Positions 32,791 through 44,515 of a stretch of DNA of 64,000 nucleotides are shown here, in pieces. The stretch covers positions 95,728,001 to 95,792,000 of the forward strand of contig OZ231126.1 of NCBI GenBank assembly GCA_965153355.1, given 5' to 3'. The position numbers and the translations under genes are program-made. The notes under the pieces are model-generated. The model did no database searches and had not been told where the DNA came from. It saw only the letters and a program-made list of their open reading frames with translations. The number at the start of each line of letters is the position of its first letter. Position 1 is the stretch's first letter. The stretch is from Flaccisagitta enflata. Its lineage: Eukaryota; Chaetognatha; Sagittoidea; Aphragmophora.

Positions 32791-33404
32791 GACATGATTT
32801 AATTGATTTTACATAGAGATTAAGACGGTGTTCCTTCAAAGGCAACATTTGTGTTTCAACGGGAGCCAAAGTAAAAAAAAAAAAGAATGATTGAAACTGA
32901 ATGACTAAACTAAAATAATCATTGAGATATAATATATTTAATATTTTTTTGCATAACTTGCATTCAAGCATAAAATAGAACCAAATATCATTAAAGAACA
33001 CATAATGCAAATTATTGAAAATTTCATTTTTGGTAACTGATAAAGGGTCTGCTGAAATTCTAAGATTGCATAGAAAATGAAAAAACGAGAAAAAAAAGAC
33101 ATAATTCTTTTTCAAAATCAATTAAATAGAGAACTGTTTTTGAAAATACAAAATGTCTCTTCATTTGAGAGTTTAAGAATTTCAACAGCACGGACAAAAA
33201 AAATATAAGCAAAATTATATTGAAAACTTTGATTTACTTGCTTTTCTCATATGAATTGCATTGTTAAAATTACTTTTGAAGTCAGAATATGACAAAAGTG
33301 TATACAACAAGTGTCTTCAGAGACAATTTGTCCTATAATAGCATTTTAGCAGCATAATTGTCCAGAAAAAAGATGCAAAAAGAATGGTGAAACACTTAAT
33401 TTTC

Positions 33405-33612
33405 CTTCAACAAGGCTGGATACACGGCTACCCAAGTCGCATGCGGGTGGGCAGGGGCAGTGATGAAATAGACCAGCTAGGCAGTTGAGCTGGAACTGTA
33501 ACCCCAAAACTGCCTGTAAACGCCGAAAAAGCAAAGTGTTACTGACCGACGGACGGACAGAACGAACGAAAGACAGAGTGGGTTGTAGAGTCGCGTGCAC
33601 GCGACTAAAAAT
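33405..33612 (-). mobile_element. Family A element
   Basis: Reverse-oriented copy: tail AACAAGGCTGGATACACGGC, GTCGCATGCGGGTGGGCAGG, core, ACGGACGGACAG tract, and the palindrome GTCGCGTGCACGCGAC at its 5' end. Confidence 0.88.
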
Positions 33613-33667
33613 TTGCCGTCCTAATGAAATTTACTCGGCCTACATTCATCGACGCTGGAATAAGTAA

Positions 33668-34146
33668 AAACAAGGCCAACACCTATAAGTCGCGTGCGGG
33701 ACATAAACAAGGCCGGATACACGGCAATCCAGTCGCGGACGGTTGGGCAGGGGCAATAATGCGAAAACCGCTCAAAATTAAAAAATGTGACGGACGGACC
33801 GACCGACATACCAACCTACCGACCAACACGGCAAGGTGTAGAGTCACATGTCCGCGACTAATAACTTGAGATGACTTTGATTAACTCAAGATGACTTTTA
33901 ATGACTCAAGATAATTTGAAATGACCAAAAAAGACTTAAAATGACTTAAACGACTAAATTGACCTAATTGATTTAAGTGACTCAAAATGACATAGATTGA
34001 CATAGAATGACTTGATATGACTGAGAATGGCTTAGAATGACTAAAAATGACTTAAAGTTTGATAAAAAGTAAGTTGTGATGGAGGGACCAACGGACCAAC
34101 GGATGGACCGATAAAGCGGAGTGTAGAGTTGCGTAGCGCGCAACTA
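33668..34146 (-). mobile_element. Family A element with AAAATGACTT core, hosting a second copy
   Basis: Tail and arm at 33670-33706 (AACAAGGCCAACACCTATAA, GTCGCGTGCGGGAC), then the nested copy, then a degenerate 10-bp AAAATGACTT core (33870-34060), then the CCGT tract and 5' block ending GCGCGCAACTAAAAAG. Confidence 0.82.
33707..33863 (-). mobile_element. Family A element nested in another family A element
   Basis: A complete short copy (tail AACAAGGCCGGATACACGGC through GTCCGCGACTAATAA) directly inside the 33668-34146 copy, next to its 3' arm. Confidence 0.85.
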
Positions 34147-34214
34147 AAAAGTATGGCTTGCTTCAAAAGAATAAAGGTGCAAAGCTTGACAGTTTCCTGA
34201 GTCAGAAGTTGTTG

Positions 34215-35289
34215 TGTACGGCGTTTGTGGGACAAGGGCTCATCTGGAGTAAGAAAAATAGGCATAGTCACTATGATAGTGCAAAACAAAGGATCAAGTA
34301 AAATTGAGTAGAAGGAAATGTACAATTCAAGACTACTGCGGTGATGTAATCATTAGATTTGATGTATTTTCAATGTGCAACTATCTATTAACTCGCCCTT
34401 ATGCACAACGCAACGTAACACAACGTGACACAACATGTCAAATGCGCACGTGACACGTTTACACATGCCATGTGCAAACGTGACACATATTCACGTGACT
34501 TAATCCTCATGGCAAACCCCGAATGCCAACGGACTAAACACACCATTTGACCCCCTCGCGGTCTTCGTCGTAAATTCCACACAACAACCGACGGCAGCTT
34601 ACAACCGGCAGGTTTCGATCTTCGGAATCGAATTACATTTGCAAATCGTGAGGAATGAATCTATGATAAATCAATAGGAAGAGGAAGAGAAGAATTGTGA
34701 AGAATATCCGCCCTCACCGTCACCGCGGTTCAAAAGCGACCGAAAGTAAGGTAAGGTGAGGATTGAAATGGAGAGGAATGGCACCACGCGGGTCATGTCC
34801 GGTCTCGCAGAGCAAGAGTCAGGATATTCTTTATTCATTGTAATGAATGGAAGGAGATAGTTTGGGAGTTTCATGCTGGCGAGAATACTGAGAAGTAATG
34901 CTACCGAGAATTGGGGATTTTAACGCTAACGAGAATTCTCAGTGGCATTGAAATATTGATAAAAGTTTCTTTTTTTTTTTTTTTTTTTTTTTTTCTTTAT
35001 TCTTTTTTCTTTTTAGTTTTTTTTTCATTCTTCCTTTTTGTTTTTCATTCTTTCTTTCTTCTTTTTATTCAAACATCTTTTCTTCCTTTTTTACTTTCTC
35101 TCTTTCATCTCAGTCATTCATCTTTTTATTCAAGTCCAATATGTTTCGTCATTTGTGCAACATAAAATAAAAAAACCAAAAACAACAAATCATTACTACT
35201 TTAGATAGACGCATTATGATTTACAGGCACTATGCTTTACAGAAATAAATGATTTTTGATTTGGATTAGTCTGATTTCTTTTTCAGAAA
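34215..35289 (+). repeat. Segmental duplication, copy 1
   Basis: Nearly identical to 60850-62515 apart from its middle. It includes a stretch with several GTGAC/CACGTG motifs (34410-34500), a hairpin with AATGCTACCGAGAATT and AGAATTCTCAGTGGCATT (34898-34953), and a poly-T block at 34970-35000 where the other copy has long CT and CTTT arrays. The frame 34388-34582 (- strand, 64 codons) is kept in both copies, but the copies are too similar for that to show selection. Confidence 0.92.
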
Positions 35290-35670
35290 TCTTTACTCAA
35301 CAGTTAGTTTGTCTACTTCAAAATGTTGCACAAGTTGTTGATATAATCATAAGATATATCTAAGAAAAAGGGTAAAGTTTTTTTTCATAAAACAAAATAT
35401 TTCTTAAAAATTGTGATAACAAGGATGAAATGATAAAATTTTGATATAAAGATTCATACAAATTTCATTGATGAAAAAATATTTCTTATCAAAAACCTGT
35501 GAGATTATATCAACTTTTCAGTAAAAACCTCACGCTAGTTATTTATTGTACAAAAAGTTTTAACATTAATTTATTTAATTAAAACATTAAAATGACACAG
35601 TTAATGCTACTGAGAATTTTCGGTAGCGTTACCCACTCGATTGTTTCGATATTTGAAAGAGAGAGAGAGC

Positions 35671-35747
<77 letters not shown>

Positions 35748-36315
35748 AGAGAAAGAGAAAGAGAAAGAGAGAACGGAAAAAGATAAAGAAAGAATATGTA
35801 GAAATAAATATATAATGCGAGAGAGAGAGAGCCGGAAATGACAATGAGAGATTTTCCCTTTCAAGGATTACACTTCTTGTCAATCATATGATCATTTTGT
35901 CCTGAAGACAATTTAGAAATTGGGGGAATGACAAAGCATACATCCCCGGCAGTATTATATAAATGATTTGGAATCACTTTTCTCATGACATATTTCATGA
36001 GACATCTTTTGTGGGACAATGGCACCCTTTATCAGTTACGCACTAGCGACGCTATAACTATAAGAGGCTTTGGCCAGCCATCCATTGGTCCATCAGCCCA
36101 TCCATCGTTCCGTCGGTCACGCTCGAGTTGGAAACTGTGAAAACGCGCATTCTGAATGCTGTGTTGATGTATGTGTGTGAAGGAAATGGGGGTTGTAATT
36201 TGTAACCACATGTTAATTGTTAAGATAATGAGGTTGGTGAGTGATGCTACTGCTGATATCAATGATGAGGATTATGATAATGCAATGACAATGATGATGA
36301 TCTCATGATGATGGA

Positions 36316-36348
<33 letters not shown>

Positions 36349-36610
36349 AACGATGATGAAGAAGATGATTATGCCTAAAACATGCACCACAAACTCATTT
36401 GCAGAGAAATAACCATACGCTTCCAGTGCGTCTGCTTTTTAAGCATAATAGATCAAAAGTAAAAAAAAATGTCTTTTTAGATTAAAAATGACACAATTGA
36501 CTAAACAATTGTGGCCCAATGTAAAAGTGGGACCCGTTTTGAGCAGGCCATTCACATTGCACACTGTTTATGATATACTGGTGCTATAAAGAAAAAAAAT
36601 CTTTAATTTA
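35290..36610. repeat. AT-rich spacer with (GA)n and (GAT)n
   Basis: (GA)n at 35658-35740 continues as (AAAGAG)n to 35770; (GAT)n at 36312-36345. Another AATGCTACTGAGAATT/GGTAGCGTT hairpin occurs at 35602-35630. No gene recognised. Confidence 0.8.
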
Positions 36611-36614
36611 TTTT

Positions 36615-36624
36615 NNNNNNNNNN
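36615..36624. other. Assembly gap (10 N)
   Basis: Ten undetermined bases. The true gap length is unknown; left and right flanks cannot be assumed contiguous. Confidence 0.98.
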
Positions 36625-37410
36625 GTTATTACTTCGTTCGGTGCAGCCAGTAGCACTAACCTGGATTAACTCTTATTCCCCAATCAGTTGTTTAAATACC
36701 CGGTTGGTTTCAAATGAAAGATGATTTGAAGTAGTTTTAGAAAATAAAAAGAAAGAAACCTTTTTGGGAAACATATATTATAAAAAAACATGAAAAAAAT
36801 GGGATCATTTTTAAAAATTTAAGAAAAGCACCTTCTTATATATAATAAATTGTATACAAAACATCAAATCAGTGCTTACTTCTCAGATAACCTTAAAACT
36901 AGATCAATTATCTTTCATTTGAGACCAATCTGGCATCTGTAGCTCAAACAGTTAAGAAATGAAAACGATTTAAAGGTAACTTGTCCATCTGTTAAATTTT
37001 TCCAAATTTTTCGTTTTGACAATTTATTGAGTTAATCCTGTATTTCATTTTTTCATGAGAGAATCAAATTTTTCTAAGTAGATCCTTTGATTGATATGTT
37101 ATAAAATGTATTTTCATAGTCTTTTAGGATCTTTTTTCAGAATTCAATTATTTCAATTGCTTTAAGAATTATTTTGTCATGAAATGTTACAAACGAAAAC
37201 AATCATACTGTAGCACCCCTCTAGCTTTTTAAAGAAGAAAATATTGAAAACCAAAGTGAAACTAATACAAAATGTGACCAAAAAAAAAAAAAAAAAGATA
37301 CATGGATTATTAGAAATAGTTAGAAAATACGACCTTGTGTCCGACCAGTATTTGAATGGGGAAGCTGAACGGTACTGTATATCGTTGTACTCCCAGGATA
37401 CTTTCTTTCT
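36625..37410. other. AT-rich spacer with a dispersed motif
   Basis: Contains at 36911-36966 a copy of a dispersed motif also at 48849-48905 (inverted) and 49657-49715 (core CCAATCTGGCATCTGTAGCT). Nothing coding. Confidence 0.6.
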
Positions 37411-37414
37411 AGTC

Positions 37415-37610
37415 TCATACTACGCACCTCTATAACCTTACAATCTGTCAGTCCATCTCACAGTTGGTTGGTCCGTAATGTCATACTTTTTCGGCATTTA
37501 CGGGTGGTTTTTGTATTACTTCTCCTGCCGAAGTGCTTAATCAGTAATCACTGCCCCTGCCCTCCCGCACGCGACTTGAGTAGCCATATATCCGGCCTTG
37601 TTTTTCATTT
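37415..37610 (+). mobile_element. Family A element, diverged
   Basis: 5' block TACGCACCTCTATAACCTTA, a weak CCGT tract, the CTGCCCCTGCCCTCC block, arm GCACGCGACT and tail GTAGCCATATATCCGGCCTT. Confidence 0.75.
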
Positions 37611-38471
37611 GTGACGTAGATGCAAAAGTCATCAACTGAGGCACACAAATTTTGCATAGAGGGAGATTAAAATGGGAATGATCGATTCGTGAACATTCAA
37701 TCATAAACATTCCAAATTTCTAAGTCAGTAACCAAAAAACGTGGGCGCTGTTGAATTCAAATTCTGAATATTTTGATAACAAGATCAAGAAAGAACCAAT
37801 AGAGGTTGTTTTGATATTTTGATTTTTGTTCCACCATTTTGGTTAAGGTTGAATTATTGGAGGCGAAAAACTAAAGATTGTTTTCTTTTGGACTCAAGTC
37901 ACTCAACCCACGTAAAATTATAAAATGATCAAGTAGAATTTGGAGGTTGCTTCATGCGAGCCGGATTTTGTTTCTACAGAAATGAGTAAAACAATCATGA
38001 TAACCATGCACGTCACCATTCATTTCTATGAACTCAAAATTCATTTCTATAAACTCAAAATTTTGAACGATATTTGCAACATTGATACTTGCAGTTTTGG
38101 TTAACATAGGTGAATGTTTAATATCAACTTGGCCATATTGATACGCAACAAAATATGTGATATGTTCTTACCCAAGGAACGATAAAAGATACAAGATGTG
38201 ACCGAGAGGGGGGGGGGGATGGAGTGAGGTGGAGGATGGTGAAGGGGGGGGGATGGTGGGAGGTAGAGGGTGGTGAAGGAGATTGGAGGAAACAACGAGG
38301 CTAATAGTGGATAACAAATTCTGCACGTTATGAAAAATGGGCACTCGTGGACGCTGAGGCGGCTGGTGGCTGATTACGGGATCCCGGACTCACATGTTTA
38401 GAAGTTTGGTCACTCAGTTCAGCTGAAGGCGTGAATTTGCTCTCATTTTCTAGGAGGCGAATGTCGCAGGC

Positions 38472-38529
<58 letters not shown>

Positions 38530-38837
38530 GAGCGAGAGAGGAAAGAAAAAAAAATAAGTCAATTTAGGAGCTAACAGCACAAAATAAAGAAAAACAAAAT
38601 CAAAACAAAAACAAAGAAAAAACATGAAAAAAACAAACAAAAAAACAAAAAAAAAATTTTAGTCATCGTCGTTGGGTAATCAACTAAAAGTCTAAAACGG
38701 GATACAAATTTCGGCGCCGGCGCAAAAAGAAAGAAAAGTTCGGCGTAAAAAGAAAGAGACAAAAAAGTTCGGCGCGCGGATTAAAACACCTTTCAAATGT
38801 CTTTTACCGCGGCGGCCGAAAAACGAAAGAAAAGGGA
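37611..38837. repeat. Spacer with G-rich and GA tracts
   Basis: G-rich strand at 38200-38285 with several runs of 4-9 G separated by short GGTGAAGG/GGAGG spacers, capable of G-quadruplex formation; (GA)n at 38475-38515 followed by (GACA)n. AAAGTTCGGCG phrases recur at 38700-38775. Confidence 0.7.
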
Positions 38838-38897
38838 AAATAAAACCAGTCGCCCAAGGGCAATATGTGGTCATCGATACCCGTTGCCCTGCTTTAT
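38838..38897 (-). repeat. Family B tail fragment
   Basis: Reverse complement of the tail found after the family B element at 51952-52030 (GTCGCCCAAGGGCAATATGT, CCCGTTGCCCTGCTTT). Confidence 0.75.
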
Positions 38898-39359
38898 ATG
38901 TTTGTCAATGTAGGTAGGCATGAAATTTTCAACTAAAAACGCAAAGCACCAGTGAAAGAAACGGATAAGTGAATGAGGGGCTGTTTTAACTTGCTGTGTG
39001 TAAGTGGACAATGCTCGGCTCCATGTAAACCGTTAACCGCTTTTGAGTTTTAAATCCATACTATTTTCCTAAATTCCTTAACAATCAAGGAACAGCAGCT
39101 TGTTAAATCCTCTGCTGCTGCCCCTGACGCTGCTGCTGCAAGTAATTCCCGATGTTCATATGTTTTTGCGTTTTCTGGCATCAGTCTACAGAGGGCCGCT
39201 AAAACAGAGAAAAAGAGTAAGGCAAAAGAACACTTTTTGCTAGTAATTTTTATGTTGATAATTACTAACACAAAAAAAGGCACAGGCACTATAATAAGGT
39301 CAAATTGATGTCTAAACCAAAAGTTAAGACAGCTTATGACCCCCAAGGTAGCCTGTATT

Positions 39360-39672
39360 AGCATAACAACAACCCATCCAAAGTCATAGGAAAGCTCTCT
39401 ATCAAAGGGATATAGCTCAAAATCATGCATAAAGATGGTCCAAGAAAAAAATTTAGCCGCCACCCCCTCATATCCCATAGAAAATGTATGGGATGGATTT
39501 TGGCCTCCAGGGTTTCCTATACTTTATAATGGGGAAGGGGGTGGGTGGCGGCCATGTCTATAGGGGTCCTATGGCTAAATTATTTTTGTGGACCATCTTT
39601 ACTCATGATTTTGAGCTATATCCCTTTGATAGAGAACTTCCCTACAACTTTGGGTAAATAATTGTTGGGCTA
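39360..39672. repeat. Imperfect long inverted repeat
   Basis: Left arm 39395-39465 (ATCAAAGGGATATAGCTCAA, AAGATGGTCCAAGAAAAAAA) and right arm 39575-39645 (TGTGGACCATCTTTA, TTGAGCTATATCCCTTTGAT) are complementary, weaker beyond to about 39360 and 39672. This is probably a foldback MITE. It accounts for the 142-codon frame at 39050-39478, which I do not call a gene. Confidence 0.75.
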
Positions 39673-40100
39673 GCCTGTATCCTGGAATTCTCGCTAAATT
39701 GGATGTCTAATGTAGGTGATAGTTAGCAGGGCAGTGACCCCAAAGGGAACAATGTTCTGTAGAACATAGTGGGATTTCTGTCTGATTGGTTTTGGGGCAC
39801 CATTGCACTATTGAATGACATGGAAAATTGACAAAAAAATGAAAATTTCAAGTTTCCATTATATAGCATGGAAAAGTGATGAAAAAATTAAAAAGGTATA
39901 ATTCCTATTGAATAGTATTGAAAGTTGACAAAATGAAAAAGATGTAGAACTCCCATTAAATGATAAAGAAAATTGATGAAAAATGAAAAAAATGTAGATT
40001 TCCCATTGAACATCATGGGAAATTAACTAAAAAATGAAAGGATGGCGGGAGAGGGGGGATGTATGCACAAATGCATGAACGCGCACTCGCACAGATGCAC
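39673..40100. repeat. Repeated 60-70-bp phrases
   Basis: Four loose repeats of CCATTRAATARYATGGAAAR TTGAYAAAAAATGAAAA type sequence at 39805-40040; related phrases recur inside the family B element at 57580-57650. Confidence 0.6.
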
Positions 40101-40163
40101 AAATGCACAAAAGTCCCCCTGTGTTCTTCAGGACATTGTCCTCTTCGGGGCCGCTGCCCAAAA
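40101..40163 (-). repeat. Family B arm, solitary
   Basis: GTCCCCCTGTGTTCTTCAGG followed by ACATTGTCC and GGGGCCGCTGCCCAAAAAG; only one arm present. Confidence 0.8.
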
Positions 40164-40363
40164 AGAATAGAGAAGCGTTAGCAAGAAGAGACATTAGTCG
40201 GAGTTGATTCTCACTCTCCTGGAGACTCATCGCCAACTACTGTCAAGACCTAAAAAAAGAAAAAAGAGCGACGCGCGAAGCGATTATTTGTTAATGTAAT
40301 TAACAATCACTGGCTCGGCGCCGTTGGTTGAAACCACCGCAAGAGCAACAAGAAATAGTAGAC

Positions 40364-40726
40364 TGTTGTTGTTGTTATTGTTATTGTTGTTGTTGTTATT
40401 ATTGTTGTTGTTATTATTATTGTTGTTATTGTTGTTGTTGTTGTTGTTGTTTGTTATTGTTGTTTATTGTTGTTATTGTTTATTGTTGTTATTGTTGTTG
40501 TTGTTGTTATTGTTATTATTGTTGCTGTTATTATTGTTTATTGTTGTTGTTATTATTATTATTATTGTTATTATTTGTTGTTGTTGTTATTGTTGTTGTT
40601 GTTGTTGTTATTGTTATTGTTATTGTGTTTGTTATTTATTGTTGTTTATTTATTGTTATTGTTGTTGTTATTGTTATTTTGTTGTTGTTGTTGTTGTTGT
40701 TGTTGTTATTGTTGTTGTTGTTGTTG

Positions 40727-40808
<82 letters not shown>
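40364..40808. repeat. (GTT)n array with interruptions
   Basis: Imperfect GTT/ATT triplets, pure for the last 120 bp. Poly-Leu/Val/Cys frames on the + strand and poly-Asn on the - strand are consequences of the repeat. Confidence 0.97.
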
Positions 40809-40809
<1 letters not shown>

Positions 40810-41059
40810 TTGATTTTGTTTTCGTTTTTGTCCTTTTTTTTAAATGTCATGGCAATCGTCGTCGTTTCAATAGACATCACCAAAGAAATCAGCAACTTTC
40901 GTTGTAATGTTAATCGTCGTGGTTTATTAGTGTTTCAGTCTAAAACTAATCGTAGTGGTTTATTGGTGTTTCAGTCGTTTGAGTCGTTTGAGTCATTGGC
41001 GTAATCGTTGTGGCGCGTTTCCGCGGTGTGACAGTTATTCGCGAGGCCAAATCAGGCGA

Positions 41060-41335
41060 GTGAGCGAGTTAGTGGCAATGAGGCGATTTAGAGGCGACGA
41101 GGCAAGTGAACTGCGATGAGGCGAACGAGCGGCGATGAGGCAAGTGACCGGCGCTGAGGTGAATGAGCGATGATGAGGCGAGTGAGTGGCGCTGAGGCGA
41201 ATGAGCGGCAATGAGGCGAATGAGCGGTGCTGCGCCGAATGAGCGATGCTGAGGCGAATCAGCGGCAATGAGGCTAATCAGCGGCGATGAGGCGAGTGAG
41301 CGGCGAGGAGGCGAATGAGCGACGCTCAGCGTTTT
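41060..41335. repeat. 19-bp minisatellite
   Basis: Units like AGGCGAATGAGCGGCAATG, about 14 copies, diverged. No stop in one - strand frame because of the composition. Confidence 0.85.
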
Positions 41336-41354
41336 TTCGGAGATTTGTTCCCAA

Positions 41355-41515
41355 GGCTTCCCGGCGCTTCCTGGCGGGTCCCGGCGCTCTTCAGCACTTC
41401 CCGGCACTATCCGGCGCTCTGCAGCGCTTCCCGGCGCTTCTCGGCGCTTCTCGGCTCTTCCCGGCGCTTCCGGGCGCTTCCAGGCGCTTCCCGGCGCTTC
41501 CCGGCGCATCCCGAC
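41355..41515. repeat. 10-bp minisatellite CGGCGCTTCC
   Basis: About 15 copies of CGGCGCTTCC with small changes; strongly CpG-rich. Frames on both strands are repeat-derived. Confidence 0.85.
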
Positions 41516-41675
41516 GGTGGGACAGAGCGGCGCTAACGGGGAAGATAATGAGCTCATTTTAATCCAGGAGGCAACGATGAACCATTCTAATTGGACGGCT
41601 TCACATCAACGCTACCAACTCGGATTGAAATAAAACGGAAGCGGAAAAATAGAGAAGATGGAGGAGAAGAAGAAT

Positions 41676-42027
41676 AACAAGCCCGACCGGACAAGGATGC
41701 GTCCGGACTGTGTCTTTGCATGTATTGATCATGTGACATATATGAAGAGACAGATGGACGAACAGACGGGTGAAAAGTAGTAAATGAGGCTCTCAAAATT
41801 TGTTGATTAATCATTTGTTTCAGTATAGGATCTCACCGTGGCCAAAAATAGCCGAGAAACGCGGTTTTAGCACAGGCGTAACGGACGGAAAGACCGACGA
41901 ACGGAAAGACCGACGAACGGATGGACGGACGGACGGACGGACGGACGGACAGACATACGGACCGACTGACCGACCAATAGACAGACCCTCTTATAGAGAT
42001 ACGTTCCTGACGGACGCATCTAAAAAA
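41676..42027 (-). mobile_element. Family C element, copy 1
   Basis: Tail AACAAGCCCGACCGG, arm GATGCGTCCGGAC, unique core (TTTGTTTCAGTATAGG, AGCCGAGAAACGCGGT), a long CGGA tract, then CTCTTATAGAGATACG and the other arm GGACGCATCTAAAAA. The same plan as family A. Confidence 0.82.
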
Positions 42028-42200
42028 AAGAAAAAGAAGAAGGAGAGGAAGAAGAGGAAATAGAGGTAGCAGTAGATGAAGAAAAAGAAAGAGAAAAAAA
42101 AGAAAAAGAAAAAGATAAAGAAAAAGAAAAAGAAAAGAAAAAGAAAAACAACACACACACACACACACACACACAACAAGAAACAGAAAACACAACACAG

Positions 42201-42245
<45 letters not shown>

Positions 42246-42339
42246 GTCTTTCAAACGTGTTCTCTTAATAATGTGGAGTAAATGCAACATCGCCAGCACA
42301 ATCATGTCTTTTGCATTGCATACTCCTGCAGACCATTTC

Positions 42340-42397
<58 letters not shown>

Positions 42398-42400
42398 ATT
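42028..42400. repeat. Simple repeats
   Basis: AAAAAG-rich (42020-42145), (CA)n at 42149-42173 and 42202-42242, (GA)n at 42343-42392. Confidence 0.95.
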
Positions 42401-42536
42401 GAACTGCTATTGAAAAAGAAAAAGGAGTGGTGATGTGAAAAAAAAAGGATGAGGAAAAAAAGAGGGTCATGGTGAAAAAGGAGTGGCTGTGAGAGAAACT
42501 TCATGGGAGAGAGGAAGTAAAAATGGGGGAAAAGAA

Positions 42537-42715
42537 AACAAGGCCGGATATATGGCTACCCCAGCACGCTGGAAACTAAGGCCTGCTGACTCGTCTGTAC
42601 CATCTGTCTGAAGTCTGTGAGAGCAATGGTTCATATTTTTGTACATAGAGGCCGCCTCTTTTGGTTGCAAGAAAATGCAATGAATACCAACAAGGCCAAC
42701 ACCTACATGGTTTTT
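42537..42715 (-). repeat. Family A tail fragments
   Basis: AACAAGGCCGGATATATGGC at 42538 and AACAAGGCCAACACCTACAT at 42690: two 3' tail pieces of family A without the rest. Confidence 0.65.
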
Positions 42716-42762
42716 CACGCCATCACGCCGATTACAAAACGACATTTCTCAGCTGCTAGATA

Positions 42763-43334
42763 CAGTGGGGTTCGTGGAATAACAGCCTAAACTGGAGGAA
42801 GGTATTTAAGTGTCTTAATTTTATTTGACAAACTCAATATTTGTAATATAAGTTGTTAACTTGATGCTTTTGTCCCTGAGTTTTCCGGTTGCTATGGAAA
42901 CCAAAATTATTTTTTCAAATATTTATAACCACTAAAATACCAATATTTTGAGAAATATTGTCAGGGAACATTGCTCAGAATTAAATTTTCTACAACTTTC
43001 CCACAGTATGTCCTGTAAGAATATTGCTCGTTTAGCCGTTGCTTGGGAGCATCATTTAGCGGTTGCTAGGTGTGATGCCCCCTAGCAACGGCCAAATGAG
43101 CAATATTCTTACAGAACATACTGTGGGAAAGTTGTAGCAAATTTAATTTTGAGCAATATTCCCTGACAATATTTCTCAAAATATTGATATTTTAGTGGTC
43201 CATAGCAACCGAAAAACTCAGGGACAAAAGCATCAAGTGAACAACCTATGTTTCAAATATCAAGTTTGTCAAATGAAATTAAGACACTTAAATACCTTCC
43301 TCCAGTTTAGGCTGTCATTCCACGAACCCCACTT
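42763..43334. mobile_element. Foldback MITE flanked by TA (Tc1/mariner-like)
   Basis: A 572-bp palindromic element whose arms pair almost end to end: left CAGTGGGGTTCGTGGAAT, right ATTCCACGAACCCCACTT. It is bordered by TA at 42761-42762 and 43335-43336. TA duplication and a CAGT start are typical of Tc1/mariner-type termini. The centre is near 43075. No coding. Confidence 0.85.
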
Positions 43335-43495
43335 TATGAGAATCAAATTCTGAAAAATGGTTTGTACGGCTCGTGAGCTCCGATTTTGTTTTTTGACTTT
43401 GTTTATGGTAAGATTCCAAGACGTTTACCCATAAGAAATCTTTCAAAAGAACTTGATTTTTCCATTACCATTTCATTAAGATGAATCCTCTGCTC

Positions 43496-43648
43496 CATCA
43501 ACTTTAAAGGAGCACTGCTTCTAAACGAATAAAGTTTCAGACCTCAGATTGCTCCCATTTTAAAGAGTTGTCTTTGCTCTTTAAAATGCGACCAATCCGG
43601 GAGGTGTAGCTCAATTCATTTAGAAGCAGTGCACCTCCAAAGTTGATG
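43496..43648. repeat. Short foldback element, about 150 bp
   Basis: Left CATCAACTTTAAAGGAGCAC and TGCTTCTAAACGAAT pair with right ATTCATTTAGAAGCA and GTGCACCTCCAAAGTTGATG. An inner TTTTAAAGAG/CTCTTTAAAA pair extends the stem. Confidence 0.8.
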
Positions 43649-44254
43649 ATACTCAGTAATGAAAATGGGCCCCATGGCCCCATGGAGGAGCGCCATTCAA
43701 CCATCAACTTTCACAATCTGGTGAAGGCAAAGATGCTCAAAATGATGGCAATTACCAAAATTATGTTAGATTACTAACAGTAGGCTTTACCAACTAACGG
43801 ACTGACCAACCAGCTTACTCATGGAACAAAAAAAAAATACTAGCAGGAGGAAAAACCGAATGTGAAGCTGCCACAGTGGGAAAAAACATCTTTGAACAGT
43901 TGAATATCAAATAAGGAATGCTACGCAACTGCATAGTACTTTTTCAGCTCACTTTTTCTACATAAGGTTACTAATTAAAATCAATTTGGAATCTAGACTG
44001 TATTTTTGCTTCATTTGTTTTGACATGGCCTAAGGATGAAGCAATGCTTTCTCGAAGTAGTGACCTATTGGCACATATCCAAATTCTGAGGATTTATTCA
44101 CTCAGCTCATCTATGACAGGTAAACTATTTGGAATCAAACCATCGCAATTTCAGATAACAAAATCGGAGCTCAAGAGCTGTTTAGAGCAGTTTTCAGAGA
44201 GCAATTGTCATGTCTGGGGGCTGAGAAACGTCGTTTTGTAAATGGCGTGTTGGC
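43649..44254. other. Unassigned
   Basis: One + strand stretch, about 44022-44114, reads an open hydrophilic frame (DLLAHIQILRIYSLSSS) ending at donor-like ACAG|GTAAAC. Without a matching acceptor or family it is only a weak exon candidate. Confidence 0.3.
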
Positions 44255-44257
44255 GTG

Positions 44258-44456
44258 AAAAAACCCTGTATAAGTCGCGTGCGAGACATACAGTTAGAAT
44301 GACTTAGTATGACTAAGAATGACTTAGATTGATTTAGTATACTCTTAAATGACCTAAAATGACTAAAAGAAATGAAATTGATAAAAAATTAAAGGTGTGA
44401 AGGACCGACCGACGGACGAACAAAGCGGAGTAGAGTCGCGTACACGACTAAAAGAC
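44258..44456 (-). mobile_element. Family A element
   Basis: Arm GTCGCGTGCGAGACATA, degenerate AAGAATGACTT core, CGACCGACGGACG tract, and 5' block AGAGTCGCGTACACGACTAA. Confidence 0.82.
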
Positions 44457-44515
44457 TCCTACCAAAAACTACATGCCTCTCAGCTATCTCTGCTGTTGGT
44501 CCTTTGGTCCCGTTT

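Noticed and set aside
34388-34582. 64-codon frame conserved at 61022-61216
   Set aside because: The whole surrounding segment is duplicated with equal similarity, so conservation is not coding evidence.
39050-39478. 142-codon - strand frame with hydrophobic segments
   Set aside because: Half of it is one arm of a long inverted repeat; no motif and no splice or start support.
40324-41004. 226-codon Leu/Val/Cys-rich frame on the + strand
   Set aside because: Direct translation of a (GTT)n array; no non-repeat domain.
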